A DNA stretch of 64,000 nt from Clostridium sp. (GCF_022482905.1 NZ_JAKVOI010000001.1:682001-746000), one strand, 5' to 3'; counted from the stretch's first letter, positions 35,825-43,412 are shown. A program made the numbers and translations. The notes: generated by a model not told the origin, from the sequence alone.

Positions 35825-37516
35825 ATGAATTTTAAGTTAAACGATGAACAGAATGCAATTAAAAATACTGTGAGGGAATTTGCTGAGACGAAGATACAGC
35901 CTATTGCTTTCCAGCTTGATGAAGAAAATATGTTTCCAGAAAAAATTGTAGAAGAAATGGGACGATTGTCTCTTATGGGGATTCCATATCCGGCAAAATA
36001 TGGCGGTGCAGGTAAGGATGTGCTGAGTTATGCTATTGCTGTGGAGGAATTATCACGAATAGATGCAGGTGTGGGTGTTATTTTATCTGCACATGTTTCC
36101 CTGGGGTCATGGCCGATTATGGAGTTTGGGACAGAAGCTCAAAAAGAAAAATATCTTGTACCACTGGCCTCCGGGAAGAAAATTGCCGCTTTTGGTCTGA
36201 CTGAAGACAATGCCGGAAGTGATGCCGGTGGAACCGAGACTACAGCTGTTCTTGAAGGTGACCACTATGTTCTTAACGGTTCAAAAGTTTTCATAACAAA
36301 TGGTGGCTATGCAGATACTTATGTTATATTTGCAGTTACAACTCCCGGAATAGGTACAAAGGGAATCAGTGCATTTATAGTTGAGAAAGGCTGGAAAGGA
36401 TTCACTTTTGGAACACATTATAACAAGATGGGAATCAGATCTTCTGCTACTGCAGAATTGCTTTTTCACAATGTAGAAGTTCCAAAGGAAAACCTTCTTG
36501 GGAAAGAAGGAGAAGGTTTTAAAATTGCCATGCAGACCTTGGAAGGCGGACGAATTGGTATTGCGGCCCAGGCGCTTGGAATTGCACAGGGAGCTTATGA
36601 GAAGGCACTTGATTATGCTAAAAGGAGAATTCAATTTGGAAAACCTATTGCGAGACAACAGGCTGTTGCATTCAAGCTTGCGGATATGGCAACCAAAATC
36701 CGTGCAGCAAGGTTTATGGTGTACAGTGCAGCTGAATTAAAAGAGGAACATACATCATATGGAAAAGAATCTGCCATGGCGAAATTATATGCTTCGGATA
36801 TTTGTCTTGAGGTTGTCAATGATGCTGTACAGATATTCGGAGGATCAGGATACATAAAAGGATTTGACGTTGAACGTATGTATCGTGATGCTAAAATATG
36901 TACGATATATGAAGGTACGAATGAAATTCAAAAATTGGTTGTTTCAAACTTTATTATAGGAAGACCCAAGAAAAAGCAGCCTGAAAAAGCAGCCAAGACA
37001 GGTCCGAAGGCTATAACCGGAGACCGCAAAAAGGTTGTTATAAAAGAAGGATCGCCAGAAGAAAGAGTAGCTGAATTCCTGAAATATCTTCAAAATGAAA
37101 ATATCAAGGTTAAATCGGATTCAACTGTAGATGGAAGTATAAGCAGTGCTGATATAGTTTGCAGTGCAGGACGGGGATTTGCTTCAAAGGAGGATCTGCC
37201 TATAATACAAAAATTGGCTGAAACCATGGGAGCGGCAGTCGGGTGCTCAAGACCTGTTGCAGAGCAGAACAAATGGATGCCGCTTGATCGTTTTGTAGGT
37301 ATATCCGGTCAGAAATTCAAGGGGTCATTATACATTGCTGTAGGTATATCCGGCCAGATTCAGCATCTGGGTGGTATTCGTGATGCAGGTATAATTGCTG
37401 CCATCAACATTGATGAAAACGCCCCGATATTTGCCCAGGCGGATTATGGCATTGTAGGTGATTTGTATGAAATTGTGCCTCTCCTTACCAAAGCTTTGAC
37501 GGATAAAGGATTATAA
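35825..37516 (+). CDS. Acyl-CoA dehydrogenase fused to an ETF-alpha FAD-binding domain
   Basis: 563 residues. Residues 1-378 are a complete short-chain acyl-CoA dehydrogenase, with FGLTEDNAGSDAGGTET and the catalytic Glu in IYEGTNEIQKL. After a Lys-rich linker (about 380-405) the rest matches domain II of electron-transfer flavoprotein alpha, with SRPVAEQNKWMPLDRFVG and AVGISGQIQHLGGIRDAG. The fusion would carry two flavins in one chain. No etfB/etfA genes adjoin it. GGGGAG lies nine bases before ATG 35825. It may oxidise or reduce acyl-CoA with an intramolecular electron acceptor; direction is not known. Confidence 0.88.
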   Translation: MNFKLNDEQNAIKNTVREFAETKIQPIAFQLDEENMFPEKIVEEMGRLSLMGIPYPAKYGGAGKDVLSYAIAVEELSRIDAGVGVILSAHVSLGSWPIMEFGTEAQKEKYLVPLASGKKIAAFGLTEDNAGSDAGGTETTAVLEGDHYVLNGSKVFITNGGYADTYVIFAVTTPGIGTKGISAFIVEKGWKGFTFGTHYNKMGIRSSATAELLFHNVEVPKENLLGKEGEGFKIAMQTLEGGRIGIAAQALGIAQGAYEKALDYAKRRIQFGKPIARQQAVAFKLADMATKIRAARFMVYSAAELKEEHTSYGKESAMAKLYASDICLEVVNDAVQIFGGSGYIKGFDVERMYRDAKICTIYEGTNEIQKLVVSNFIIGRPKKKQPEKAAKTGPKAITGDRKKVVIKEGSPEERVAEFLKYLQNENIKVKSDSTVDGSISSADIVCSAGRGFASKEDLPIIQKLAETMGAAVGCSRPVAEQNKWMPLDRFVGISGQKFKGSLYIAVGISGQIQHLGGIRDAGIIAAINIDENAPIFAQADYGIVGDLYEIVPLLTKALTDKGL

Positions 37517-37530
37517 AATATCTGCTGCCC

Positions 37531-37566
37531 AAAATAGCTGTATGATTATATTCATGCAGCTATTTT
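37531..37566. terminator. Bidirectional terminator
   Basis: AAAATAGCTGTATGA and TTCATGCAGCTATTTT arms with a short loop between the convergent acyl-CoA dehydrogenase and permease genes. Confidence 0.85.
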
Positions 37567-37573
37567 GATTATT

Positions 37574-38956
37574 TCAATTGTTCTCTTTATTCAGGAGGCT
37601 GTTTTTCATTCCATACAGAAAATAAATGGCAAGGCCTGCACCTGTCCAGATCAGAAATCTTATCCAGGTAACTGATGGCAGACTTATCATAAGATATATA
37701 CAGAACAATATTGTAAGTATTGGAGTAAATGGTACACCGGGACACCTGAATTTTCTCTGTATATCAGGCATTGTTTTTCTCAGGACAATGATACCGGCAG
37801 ATACGAACAAAAATGCCGACAGCGTACCAATATTGCAAAGCTCTATTATTATATTAAGCGGGAAGAAACCACATATGAGAGCCGTTATACATCCTGTCAC
37901 TATAGTACAAATACCTGGAGTTCTGTGGCTTTCATTTATACTGGAAAAGACTTTGGGAAGCAGTCCGTCTCTTGCCATCACCATAAATATTCTGACCTGC
38001 CCGTATAGTATTACGAGGATAGTGGAAATCATTCCTATGACGGCACCCGTACCGACCAATGCGGAACCCCAGTTGATGCCTATTTTTGCTAATGCTCCTG
38101 GTAGAGCATTGTTTACATCTATGTATTTAAACGGAACCATTCCTGTAAGTACACATGCTACAGCTATGTACAGTATGATTGTAAGTCCCAGGCATATAGC
38201 CAGTCCGATTGGCACATCTCTATATGGATTTGATGTTTCCTCTGCTGCAGTGGATATAGAATCAAATCCTATAAAAGCAAAAAATATAATTGCAGCACCC
38301 GACATTATTCCATTTATGCCATAAGGGGCAAAAGGATGATAGTTTACAGGATTTATATGTGTCACACCAATGAATATAAAGACCAGTATTACAAATATTT
38401 TTATAAATACTATTATTGTATTTATTTTACTACTTTGTGTTACACCTATGTATAATATCCACGTTATTATGGCTACAATTAACATTGACGGTAGATCCAC
38501 AATGCCGCCTGAAAATGGAGAATGTGTCAGTTGTTCCGGTAAATTGACACCACCTGATTTCAAAAGATCCACGAAGGTACTTGACCATCCTGAGGCAACT
38601 GCTGATCCTGAAACGAGATATTCAAGCATTAGATTCCATCCAATAATCCAGGCAATGATTTCACCAAATGCCACGTAACAATAAGAGTAGGTACTTCCTG
38701 CAACAGGAAACATGGTTGCAAGTTCCGAATAGGTGAGTGCACAGAGAGCACATGTCACAGCGGCAACTATAAATGATATTATGACTGCGGGACCGGCCAG
38801 CTTGGCACCTTGTCCGGTAGAAACAAAAACACCCGTACCGACTACCGAACCAATACCGAGGCATGCGAGATCAATGTAGTTCAATTCCTTTTTAAGATGA
38901 CTTTTTTTAATGGAAGTTTTAAAATCATCTATACTTTTTTTCCTAAATAAGTTCAT
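37574..38956 (-). CDS. APC-family amino acid permease (YfnA/CAT-like)
   Basis: 460 residues, twelve membrane helices. The helix-1 unwinding motif is LGIGSVVGTGVFVSTGQGAK; helix 6 has FFAFIGFDSISTAAEET, both hallmarks of cationic/branched amino acid permeases. AGGGG lies before the ATG. It has its own consensus-like promoter (39020-39048), which matters because a SAM riboswitch lies upstream on the same strand. Substrate could include methionine but cannot be assigned. Confidence 0.88.
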   Translation of the reverse strand: MNLFRKKSIDDFKTSIKKSHLKKELNYIDLACLGIGSVVGTGVFVSTGQGAKLAGPAVIISFIVAAVTCALCALTYSELATMFPVAGSTYSYCYVAFGEIIAWIIGWNLMLEYLVSGSAVASGWSSTFVDLLKSGGVNLPEQLTHSPFSGGIVDLPSMLIVAIITWILYIGVTQSSKINTIIVFIKIFVILVFIFIGVTHINPVNYHPFAPYGINGIMSGAAIIFFAFIGFDSISTAAEETSNPYRDVPIGLAICLGLTIILYIAVACVLTGMVPFKYIDVNNALPGALAKIGINWGSALVGTGAVIGMISTILVILYGQVRIFMVMARDGLLPKVFSSINESHRTPGICTIVTGCITALICGFFPLNIIIELCNIGTLSAFLFVSAGIIVLRKTMPDIQRKFRCPGVPFTPILTILFCIYLMISLPSVTWIRFLIWTGAGLAIYFLYGMKNSLLNKENN

Positions 38957-39019
38957 GTTTAATCCCCTTCTGATTATGTAGTGATTTAAAATGATAAAGT
39001 TATGATGCTTTACTACACA

Positions 39020-39048
39020 ATTATATTATTAATATGTACAAGTGTAAA
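39020..39048 (-). promoter_or_regulatory. Promoter of the amino acid permease gene
   Basis: On the minus strand, TTTACA (39048-39043), 17-bp spacer, TATAAT (39025-39020), about 64 bp from the start codon. Confidence 0.72.
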
Positions 39049-39074
39049 TATTTCAATCTGTATTTTATTTATAC

Positions 39075-39103
39075 TTGACATTAACAAAATAATCTAATAA
39101 AAT
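39075..39103 (+). promoter_or_regulatory. Promoter of the Cys-rich / Met-rich gene unit
   Basis: TTGACA (39075-39080), 17-bp spacer, TAAAAT (39098-39103), 50 bp before the Cys-rich peptide. It is divergent from the permease promoter. Confidence 0.7.
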
Positions 39104-39152
39104 TATATTGTAATAAGGATGCTATAATTATTTTATGTGGAGGTATAAATAT

Positions 39153-39257
39153 ATGTTAATGGAAAAAATGTATATGGAAAAAGAAAATAATTGTAGTTGC
39201 TGTATGTGTTGTTGTGAATTGTTTGTTGACTGTAGTAGTATTTGTATTTTCTTATAA
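39153..39257 (+). CDS. 34-residue Cys-rich peptide
   Basis: A complete small frame with GGAGG nine bases before its ATG and a good promoter upstream. Of 34 residues eight are Cys, clustered as CSCCMCCC near the middle, with Met enriched in the first ten residues. The composition resembles that of the larger Met/Cys-rich protein encoded 320 bp downstream, whose C-terminus is also a Cys run. Metal binding or thiol storage is possible. No known family recognised. Confidence 0.6.
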   Translation: MLMEKMYMEKENNCSCCMCCCELFVDCSSICIFL

Positions 39258-39299
39258 ATATGAATATTGCTGCAGTTTTTGCGCTTGAATTAAAACGGC

Positions 39300-39532
39300 T
39301 GACTAGAAAAACTAGAGGCCTAACGATATAAAGAGTATGATGTTATTGACTAGAAAAACTAGAGATAAACTTACTGGATGTGCCAGAGGTAAAGTTATAC
39401 TTGTGATTATGAAAATATAATAAACAGTATAATTCTATAGTGATTGAAATAAACTAGTCGTGAATTGTACTGGAAAGTAAAATGGAAAGTGAAAGTATAA
39501 CGGGTAAGCTGACTGGATATACCAGAGGTAAG
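39300..39532 (+). repeat. Four copies of a 17-base hairpin motif in the leader of the Met-rich gene
   Basis: Copies at 39302-39318, 39349-39365, 39373-39389 and 39512-39528 fit ACTRGANNNNCYAGAGG. The stem is CUAG/CUAG in the first two and CUGG/CCAG in the last two, a compensated A-U to G-C change, with variable loops. The first two are part of an identical 18-mer. In one frame each copy also reads L-T-(R/G)-x-(T/A)-R, so a coding origin is possible. The 320-bp stretch 39258-39578 holds nothing else I can name. Confidence 0.6.
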
Positions 39533-39578
39533 AACTATTTATACTTCAAACAAATTAAATTTGTAGGAGGAATAAAAA

Positions 39579-40037
39579 ATGGAAATGACAAAAATGAACA
39601 TGATGATGGGAAAGAGAATGATGATGAACAATAATATGGGTATGGATATGTCGATGCCTATGAATCAGATGAACATGATGATGATCCCACGTGCAACCAT
39701 GAAGATGGAAAAATGCGAAAATGGAATGAAAATGATGTGCATGACTAAAGATGAAACTGCGGCTGCAATGATGCAGAACCTGTGCTCTATGTTAAATGGC
39801 GGAATGACAAGCGTATGCATGATGATGAACGGAATGAAAATGATGGAATGCAATATGATGATGGGAATGTGCAAATGCGAAATGACCATGGACGGTATGA
39901 TGATTACATGGACTAGTGGAGATGAAATGATGTGCAACATGATCCAAAAATGCTGTGACTGTATGATGAAAATGATGGAATGCGGCTACACTGCAGTAAT
40001 GTGTATGAATAATACACCGGTTTGCTGTTGTTGTTAA
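39579..40037 (+). CDS. Met- and Cys-rich protein, 152 aa
   Basis: Counted directly, 51 of 152 residues are Met and 17 are Cys. The first 35 residues are almost only Met, Asn, Lys and Gly; residues 36-150 look like a compact domain (IPRATMKMEKCENGMKMMCM onward) in which hydrophobic positions are filled by Met, and the chain ends in a run of four Cys. AGGAGGA lies nine bases before the ATG, so translation should be strong. There is no signal peptide. Copper/silver binding through Met and Cys, or a reservoir of sulphur amino acids, are the obvious ideas; neither is proven. A terminator follows at 40104, and a SAM riboswitch points at it from the other strand. Confidence 0.85.
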   Translation: MEMTKMNMMMGKRMMMNNNMGMDMSMPMNQMNMMMIPRATMKMEKCENGMKMMCMTKDETAAAMMQNLCSMLNGGMTSVCMMMNGMKMMECNMMMGMCKCEMTMDGMMITWTSGDEMMCNMIQKCCDCMMKMMECGYTAVMCMNNTPVCCCC

Positions 40038-40103
40038 TGAAACATAATGTGGTTTTGAAATATGATTATTGATTTAAGAAATTAAAGGGGTTTCTTACTT
40101 GTA

Positions 40104-40140
40104 ATGGCAAAGTATTGGCAGATACTTTGCCATCTTTTTT
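40104..40140 (+). terminator. Terminator of the Met/Cys-rich gene
   Basis: ATGGCAAAGTAT (40104-40115) pairs perfectly with ATACTTTGCCAT (40122-40133) and is followed by CTTTTTTT on the plus strand only. On the minus strand no T tract follows, so it should not stop antisense transcription. Confidence 0.92.
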
Positions 40141-40189
40141 TATCAAAAAACAACAGCAAACTTAAAACTAAATAAATTGCAAATTAAAA

Positions 40190-40219
40190 AGTGCTATCTC
40201 CATATAAGGAAATAGCACT
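40190..40219 (-). terminator. Intrinsic terminator of the SAM riboswitch
   Basis: On the minus strand AGTGCTATTTCC and GGAGATAGCACT form a 12-bp stem (one U-G pair) followed by TTTTTAATT. The 5' arm contains CCTTAT, which can pair with ATAAGG at the 3' side of riboswitch P1, giving a mutually exclusive antiterminator. Confidence 0.88.
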
Positions 40220-40256
40220 AAATACCCGTACCAATAAAAGTATTATTACTAATATC

Positions 40257-40364
40257 CTTATCTGTCAGGAATAATATCCTGCAGGAATTGACACCACTGC
40301 ATTCTAATGAAAAATGCTGGTTGTCGGGTTTCATCGGGCCAGTCCCTCTACCTCTCTTGATAAG
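40257..40364 (-). promoter_or_regulatory. SAM-I (S-box) riboswitch aptamer
   Basis: Read on the minus strand: P1 arm CTTATC (40364-40359), then AAGAGAGGTAGAGGGACTGG, CCCGATGAAACCCGACAACC, a variable P3 hairpin, GGTGTCAATTCCTGCAGG and the closing P1 arm GATAAG (40262-40257). These are the conserved core blocks of the S-box in order. SAM binding stabilises P1 and favours the terminator at 40190. No gene in the same direction follows before the permease at 38956, which has its own promoter; the RNA would instead run antisense through the Met/Cys-rich gene. Confidence 0.93.
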
Positions 40365-40383
40365 TTATTTTGTTTATGAACTG

Positions 40384-40412
40384 ATTATATAATAATTATT
40401 TTATAATGTCAA
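40384..40412 (-). promoter_or_regulatory. Consensus promoter of the SAM riboswitch
   Basis: On the minus strand TTGACA (40412-40407), 17-bp spacer, TATAAT (40389-40384): a perfect sigma-A consensus, about 20 bp upstream of riboswitch P1. This argues for strong, regulated-by-termination transcription toward the Met/Cys-rich gene. Confidence 0.85.
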
Positions 40413-40536
40413 TACTTAAAAAGCAATTTGGCAGGGCATAAATTATTATAGCAGTGGCCAATATGATATAATTTATTTATAAATTAATTTACAGCAGTAA
40501 GATTGTTGTGTTATAGAATAGGAGGTAACAGGATAT

Positions 40537-41034
40537 ATGGGAAATAAACTTAAAATATCAATAACTATAATAATAATTTTATTATTAGGTTTAATAAGTT
40601 TCAGAATTAACTCTTTCAAAATATCCAATCAAAGTCCAGAAGCTAAATCACAAGCTAAAACCTATGATTTGATTAAATACAAAGACTCATATGTAGGCGA
40701 TAATAGCTCTGTAGGTAATATAATATCAAGGTTACCTGCTAATGCTTATAATACAGGATTTAGTCTGCAAACCAGTAAAAAGCCCTATGGAATAACTATA
40801 AATTATAAAGCAATCCAAGATTTGAAGGAAAAGGATTATAATAATTTTTTAGAGAAAAATGCAGCAGTATTATTTTTTCTTATACAAAATGCTGATTTTG
40901 TAGAATTTAATGTAGAAAATATAAATGAAAAATCTTATAAATATAATAGAAAAAATTTAGAAGAAAAATATGGTATCAATTTGAAAAAATTATTCACAGA
41001 TGATATTTCAATTAAGAAATTTTTAAATAGCTAA
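40537..41034 (+). CDS. Membrane-anchored DUF4825 protein
   Basis: 165 residues: one N-terminal membrane helix (about 7-25), a Ser/Gln/Lys linker and an extracellular domain with YKDSYVGDNSSVGNIISRLP, typical of DUF4825. These domains occur in clostridial surface or anti-sigma-like proteins of unknown function. AGGAGG precedes the ATG. Confidence 0.78.
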   Translation: MGNKLKISITIIIILLLGLISFRINSFKISNQSPEAKSQAKTYDLIKYKDSYVGDNSSVGNIISRLPANAYNTGFSLQTSKKPYGITINYKAIQDLKEKDYNNFLEKNAAVLFFLIQNADFVEFNVENINEKSYKYNRKNLEEKYGINLKKLFTDDISIKKFLNS

Positions 41035-41081
41035 TAGTTCATGGTGTTGTAGATGGAGAATTGTATGGGAGGGTGGAGATT

Positions 41082-41324
41082 ATGAAAGAAGTAATCGGCA
41101 TAGTAATGTTTATGATACTTGCAATTTATTTTTTTATAAGATTTGTTGAAAGTAAGAAAATATATAATCTATTCATAGTAGGTACTTCACTATGTGCTGT
41201 ATTTATCAATACACCATTTGCAAAAAATATAAGTGAATTTATTGAAAATATAATAGTTTCTGGTGTACTCATATTTGGATTTCTTGCTATATATTTAAAA
41301 AATCAAGAAGATAAAAGTTTATAA
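41082..41324 (+). CDS. Small membrane protein, 80 aa
   Basis: Three hydrophobic segments and a short charged tail (NQEDKSL). GGTGGAG precedes ATG 41082. No family recognised. It may belong with the preceding DUF4825 gene, 47 bases upstream. Confidence 0.6.
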   Translation: MKEVIGIVMFMILAIYFFIRFVESKKIYNLFIVGTSLCAVFINTPFAKNISEFIENIIVSGVLIFGFLAIYLKNQEDKSL

Positions 41325-41419
41325 TTTTAAGGTGGGATTATTAGTCTAAAAGTATTAAGCAAAAAGCAGTTAAGGACATATAGTATCAAGTTAGAAAATC
41401 TGTATGAAGGTGAAAAATA

Positions 41420-41968
41420 ATGAAGCACATTCCCAACTTAATTACACTAATGAGAGTATTAGGAACAGTGGTTTTAGTGTTTATAGAACCATTTTCAGGA
41501 TTGTTCTTTATTATATATTTTATATGTGGTATCAGTGATGTTTTAGATGGAATTATTGCACGAAAAATGAATCTGGTAAGTAAAAAGGGGCAAATCCTTG
41601 ATAGTATTGCAGATTTTTTCATGGTTATAGTATTGTTGTTCATATTTGTGCTTAATTTTAAGTTTCCTTTATTAATCATATATTGGGTAATTATTATTGC
41701 GGTTATTCGCTTGACATCGTTGGGTATTGGTTTTATGCGTTATAAGCAGCTTGCCTTTTTACATACTTATGCCAATAAGCTGACAGGAATGATTTTATTT
41801 TGCTCACCATTTATGTATATTGGATTAGGATTGTATACAACAACTGTTTTAGCTTGCTGTATTGCAAGCATTTCAGCGCTGGAAGAATTAATTATCAACG
41901 CTGTTTCTAAAAAATTACATAGAGATATTAAATGTATATTTTCAGTTTTGAAGGGAAGGGGAATATGA
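41420..41968 (+). CDS. CDP-alcohol phosphatidyltransferase
   Basis: 182 residues, about six helices. The family signature is complete: DGIIARKMNLVSKKGQILD followed by SIAD, i.e. D-G-x2-A-R-x8-G-x3-D-x3-D. Such enzymes join CDP-diacylglycerol to an alcohol in the membrane (phosphatidylglycerolphosphate- or phosphatidylserine-synthase type). The C-terminus is shorter and more divergent than PgsA, so the alcohol acceptor is uncertain. Four-base overlap with the next gene. Confidence 0.86.
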   Translation: MKHIPNLITLMRVLGTVVLVFIEPFSGLFFIIYFICGISDVLDGIIARKMNLVSKKGQILDSIADFFMVIVLLFIFVLNFKFPLLIIYWVIIIAVIRLTSLGIGFMRYKQLAFLHTYANKLTGMILFCSPFMYIGLGLYTTTVLACCIASISALEELIINAVSKKLHRDIKCIFSVLKGRGI

Positions 41969-42426
41969 AAATAGTTGATGGAAGAATATATCTGACACAA
42001 ATAAAAGATTTAATTATCGAATATACAAAATCACTTAATAGGGACTTGACTTTTCAACACCTGACAGAGGAATTAAATGATTTGAAAAGCAAATATACAA
42101 AGCCTAATGGAGAAATTTTGGCAGCTATTTCTGATAAAGGAAATGTAGTTGGCTGTGTTGCATTTTACAAGCATACTGATAAACGCTGTGAAATGAAAAG
42201 ATTATATGTAAAACCGGAATATAGAAAATTGAAAATTGGTCAGAAACTAATAAAAGATATAATTGAATTAGCTTCTAAAGATGGATTTGAAGAAATAGTT
42301 TTAGATACAATAAGACCATTAAAGAGAGCCATTTATTTATACAAAAAATTTGGCTTCCGAGAAATTCCAGCATATTATGATAATCCAATGGATGATGTTA
42401 TATATATGAGGCTAGTCCTGAGTTAG
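41965..42426 (+). CDS. GNAT acetyltransferase
   Basis: 153 residues from ATG 41965 (AAGGGAAGGGG upstream), coupled to the phosphatidyltransferase gene by ATGA overlap. The acetyl-CoA loop is VKPEYRKLKIGQKLIKDII and the terminal motif LYKKFGFREIPAYYDNP, close to the amino-acid-acetylating group with MKRLYV preceding. Acceptor unknown. Confidence 0.85.
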   Translation: MKIVDGRIYLTQIKDLIIEYTKSLNRDLTFQHLTEELNDLKSKYTKPNGEILAAISDKGNVVGCVAFYKHTDKRCEMKRLYVKPEYRKLKIGQKLIKDIIELASKDGFEEIVLDTIRPLKRAIYLYKKFGFREIPAYYDNPMDDVIYMRLVLS

Positions 42427-42476
42427 TAATTCTTAATAATGAAAGAAATTGAAATTTATTTTACAAGGAGATGTAA

Positions 42477-42953
42477 ATGAAGATTAAAAAGAATAAATAC
42501 GACATTGTCGTTAATTTTTTAAGTTTACTGTGTCTGGTAGGAACAGTTATTTTCTTGATTATTTCATGGGAAACAATACCAGCTGAAATACCAGGACATT
42601 ATAATGGTGCTGGTGAGGTTGATAAAATAACAGATAAAAATTCCCTGATTGTGCTTTTGGCGGTTGAATGGATTATGTTTATTGGATTATCCGTTGTAGA
42701 AAAATTTCCGCAAATATGGAATACGGGAATACAAGCAACGGAGCAAAACACGGAAAAAGTATATAGAATTTTAAAAACCATGATAGGTACTATAAAATTG
42801 TTATTTGTCCTGGTATTTTCATATTTAACGATACACTCAACCACCGGGGAAAATTTATCATTCTTATTCTTACCGGTTGTTCTAATTTTGATATTTGGAG
42901 CGATGGCATTTTTTATATTTCAACTAGGAAAAGAAAAGTGGATAAATGTTTAA
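42477..42953 (+). CDS. DUF1648 membrane protein
   Basis: 158 residues, four helices. WETIPAEIPGHYNGAGEVDK is the DUF1648 signature (cf. SdpI-type immunity proteins, in which it is one domain). Here the SdpI extension is replaced by only two further helices. AAGGAG lies eight bases before the ATG. Confidence 0.82.
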   Translation: MKIKKNKYDIVVNFLSLLCLVGTVIFLIISWETIPAEIPGHYNGAGEVDKITDKNSLIVLLAVEWIMFIGLSVVEKFPQIWNTGIQATEQNTEKVYRILKTMIGTIKLLFVLVFSYLTIHSTTGENLSFLFLPVVLILIFGAMAFFIFQLGKEKWINV

Positions 42954-42957
42954 ATCT

Positions 42958-42995
42958 CAAGCAGTTTAGCTATATTCTCCCCCAATACTGCATCT
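42958..42995 (-). pseudogene. Remnant of an amidohydrolase 3' end
   Basis: 38 bases match the last codons of the amidohydrolase gene at 52549-52586 with two mismatches, in the same orientation relative to the neighbouring HxlR gene. The rest of that gene is missing here. Confidence 0.8.
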
Positions 42996-43048
42996 TTAGG
43001 ATGGTATGTGGTTTTTTGTGATATACTATCGTAAAGGAGAGTAATAGT

Positions 43049-43384
43049 ATGCCGCAGAAATTATGTTATTTGGGAAACAAAGAACCATTCGAATATACGC
43101 TATCTGTCATAGGAGGAAAATGGAAACTCAAAATCATTTATGTTCTTGCATGCATGGAAACTGTGAGATATGGTGTTTTGAAAAGAAATATCGGTGGAAT
43201 TACACATAAGATGTTAAGTTCACAGCTTAAAGAGCTGCAGAGTGAGGGTGTCATATCAAGGAAACAATACTCACAAATTCCACCTAAAGTAGAATATTCA
43301 CTTAGTAAAAAGGGAGAAAGTCTTATTCCTATTGTAAAATCCATATGTAAGTGGGGAAAAGAATATAATACGGTGAATCATTGA
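43049..43384 (+). CDS. HxlR-family regulator
   Basis: 111 residues, normal length. PFEYTLSVIGGKWKLKIIYVL and GITHKMLSSQLKELQSEGVI form the HxlR winged helix, and the end IPIVKSICKWGKEY is typical. The start codon sits inside ATACTAT(n14)ATAGTAT, a possible autoregulatory dyad. A deleted second copy is at 53439. HxlR proteins sense aldehydes, thiol-reactive or redox signals; the original divergent target seems to have been the amidohydrolase now lost here. Confidence 0.88.
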   Translation: MPQKLCYLGNKEPFEYTLSVIGGKWKLKIIYVLACMETVRYGVLKRNIGGITHKMLSSQLKELQSEGVISRKQYSQIPPKVEYSLSKKGESLIPIVKSICKWGKEYNTVNH

Positions 43385-43412
43385 ATTCAATTGACGAAGG
43401 GGATGTGAATTA

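Noticed and set aside
39300-39532. CRISPR-like array
   Set aside because: Repeats are 17 bases, unevenly spaced and imperfect, with no cas genes in the window.
39260-39634. Small frames at 39260 (23 codons), 39337 (27 codons) and 39482 (50 codons)
   Set aside because: They contain the LT-x-x-x-R repeats but lack convincing ribosome sites, and the last overlaps the Met-rich gene; mentioned under the repeat instead.
39665-39940. Minus-strand frame of 91 codons downstream of the riboswitch
   Set aside because: It is the mirror of the Met-rich gene's ATG codons, giving Ile/His/Met-rich text; no ribosome site and no family resemblance.
38956-40412. SAM riboswitch as the ordinary leader of the amino acid permease gene
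   Set aside because: The permease is co-directional but 1.2 kb away and has its own TTTACA-17-TATAAT promoter. Kept only as the main alternative to the antisense idea.
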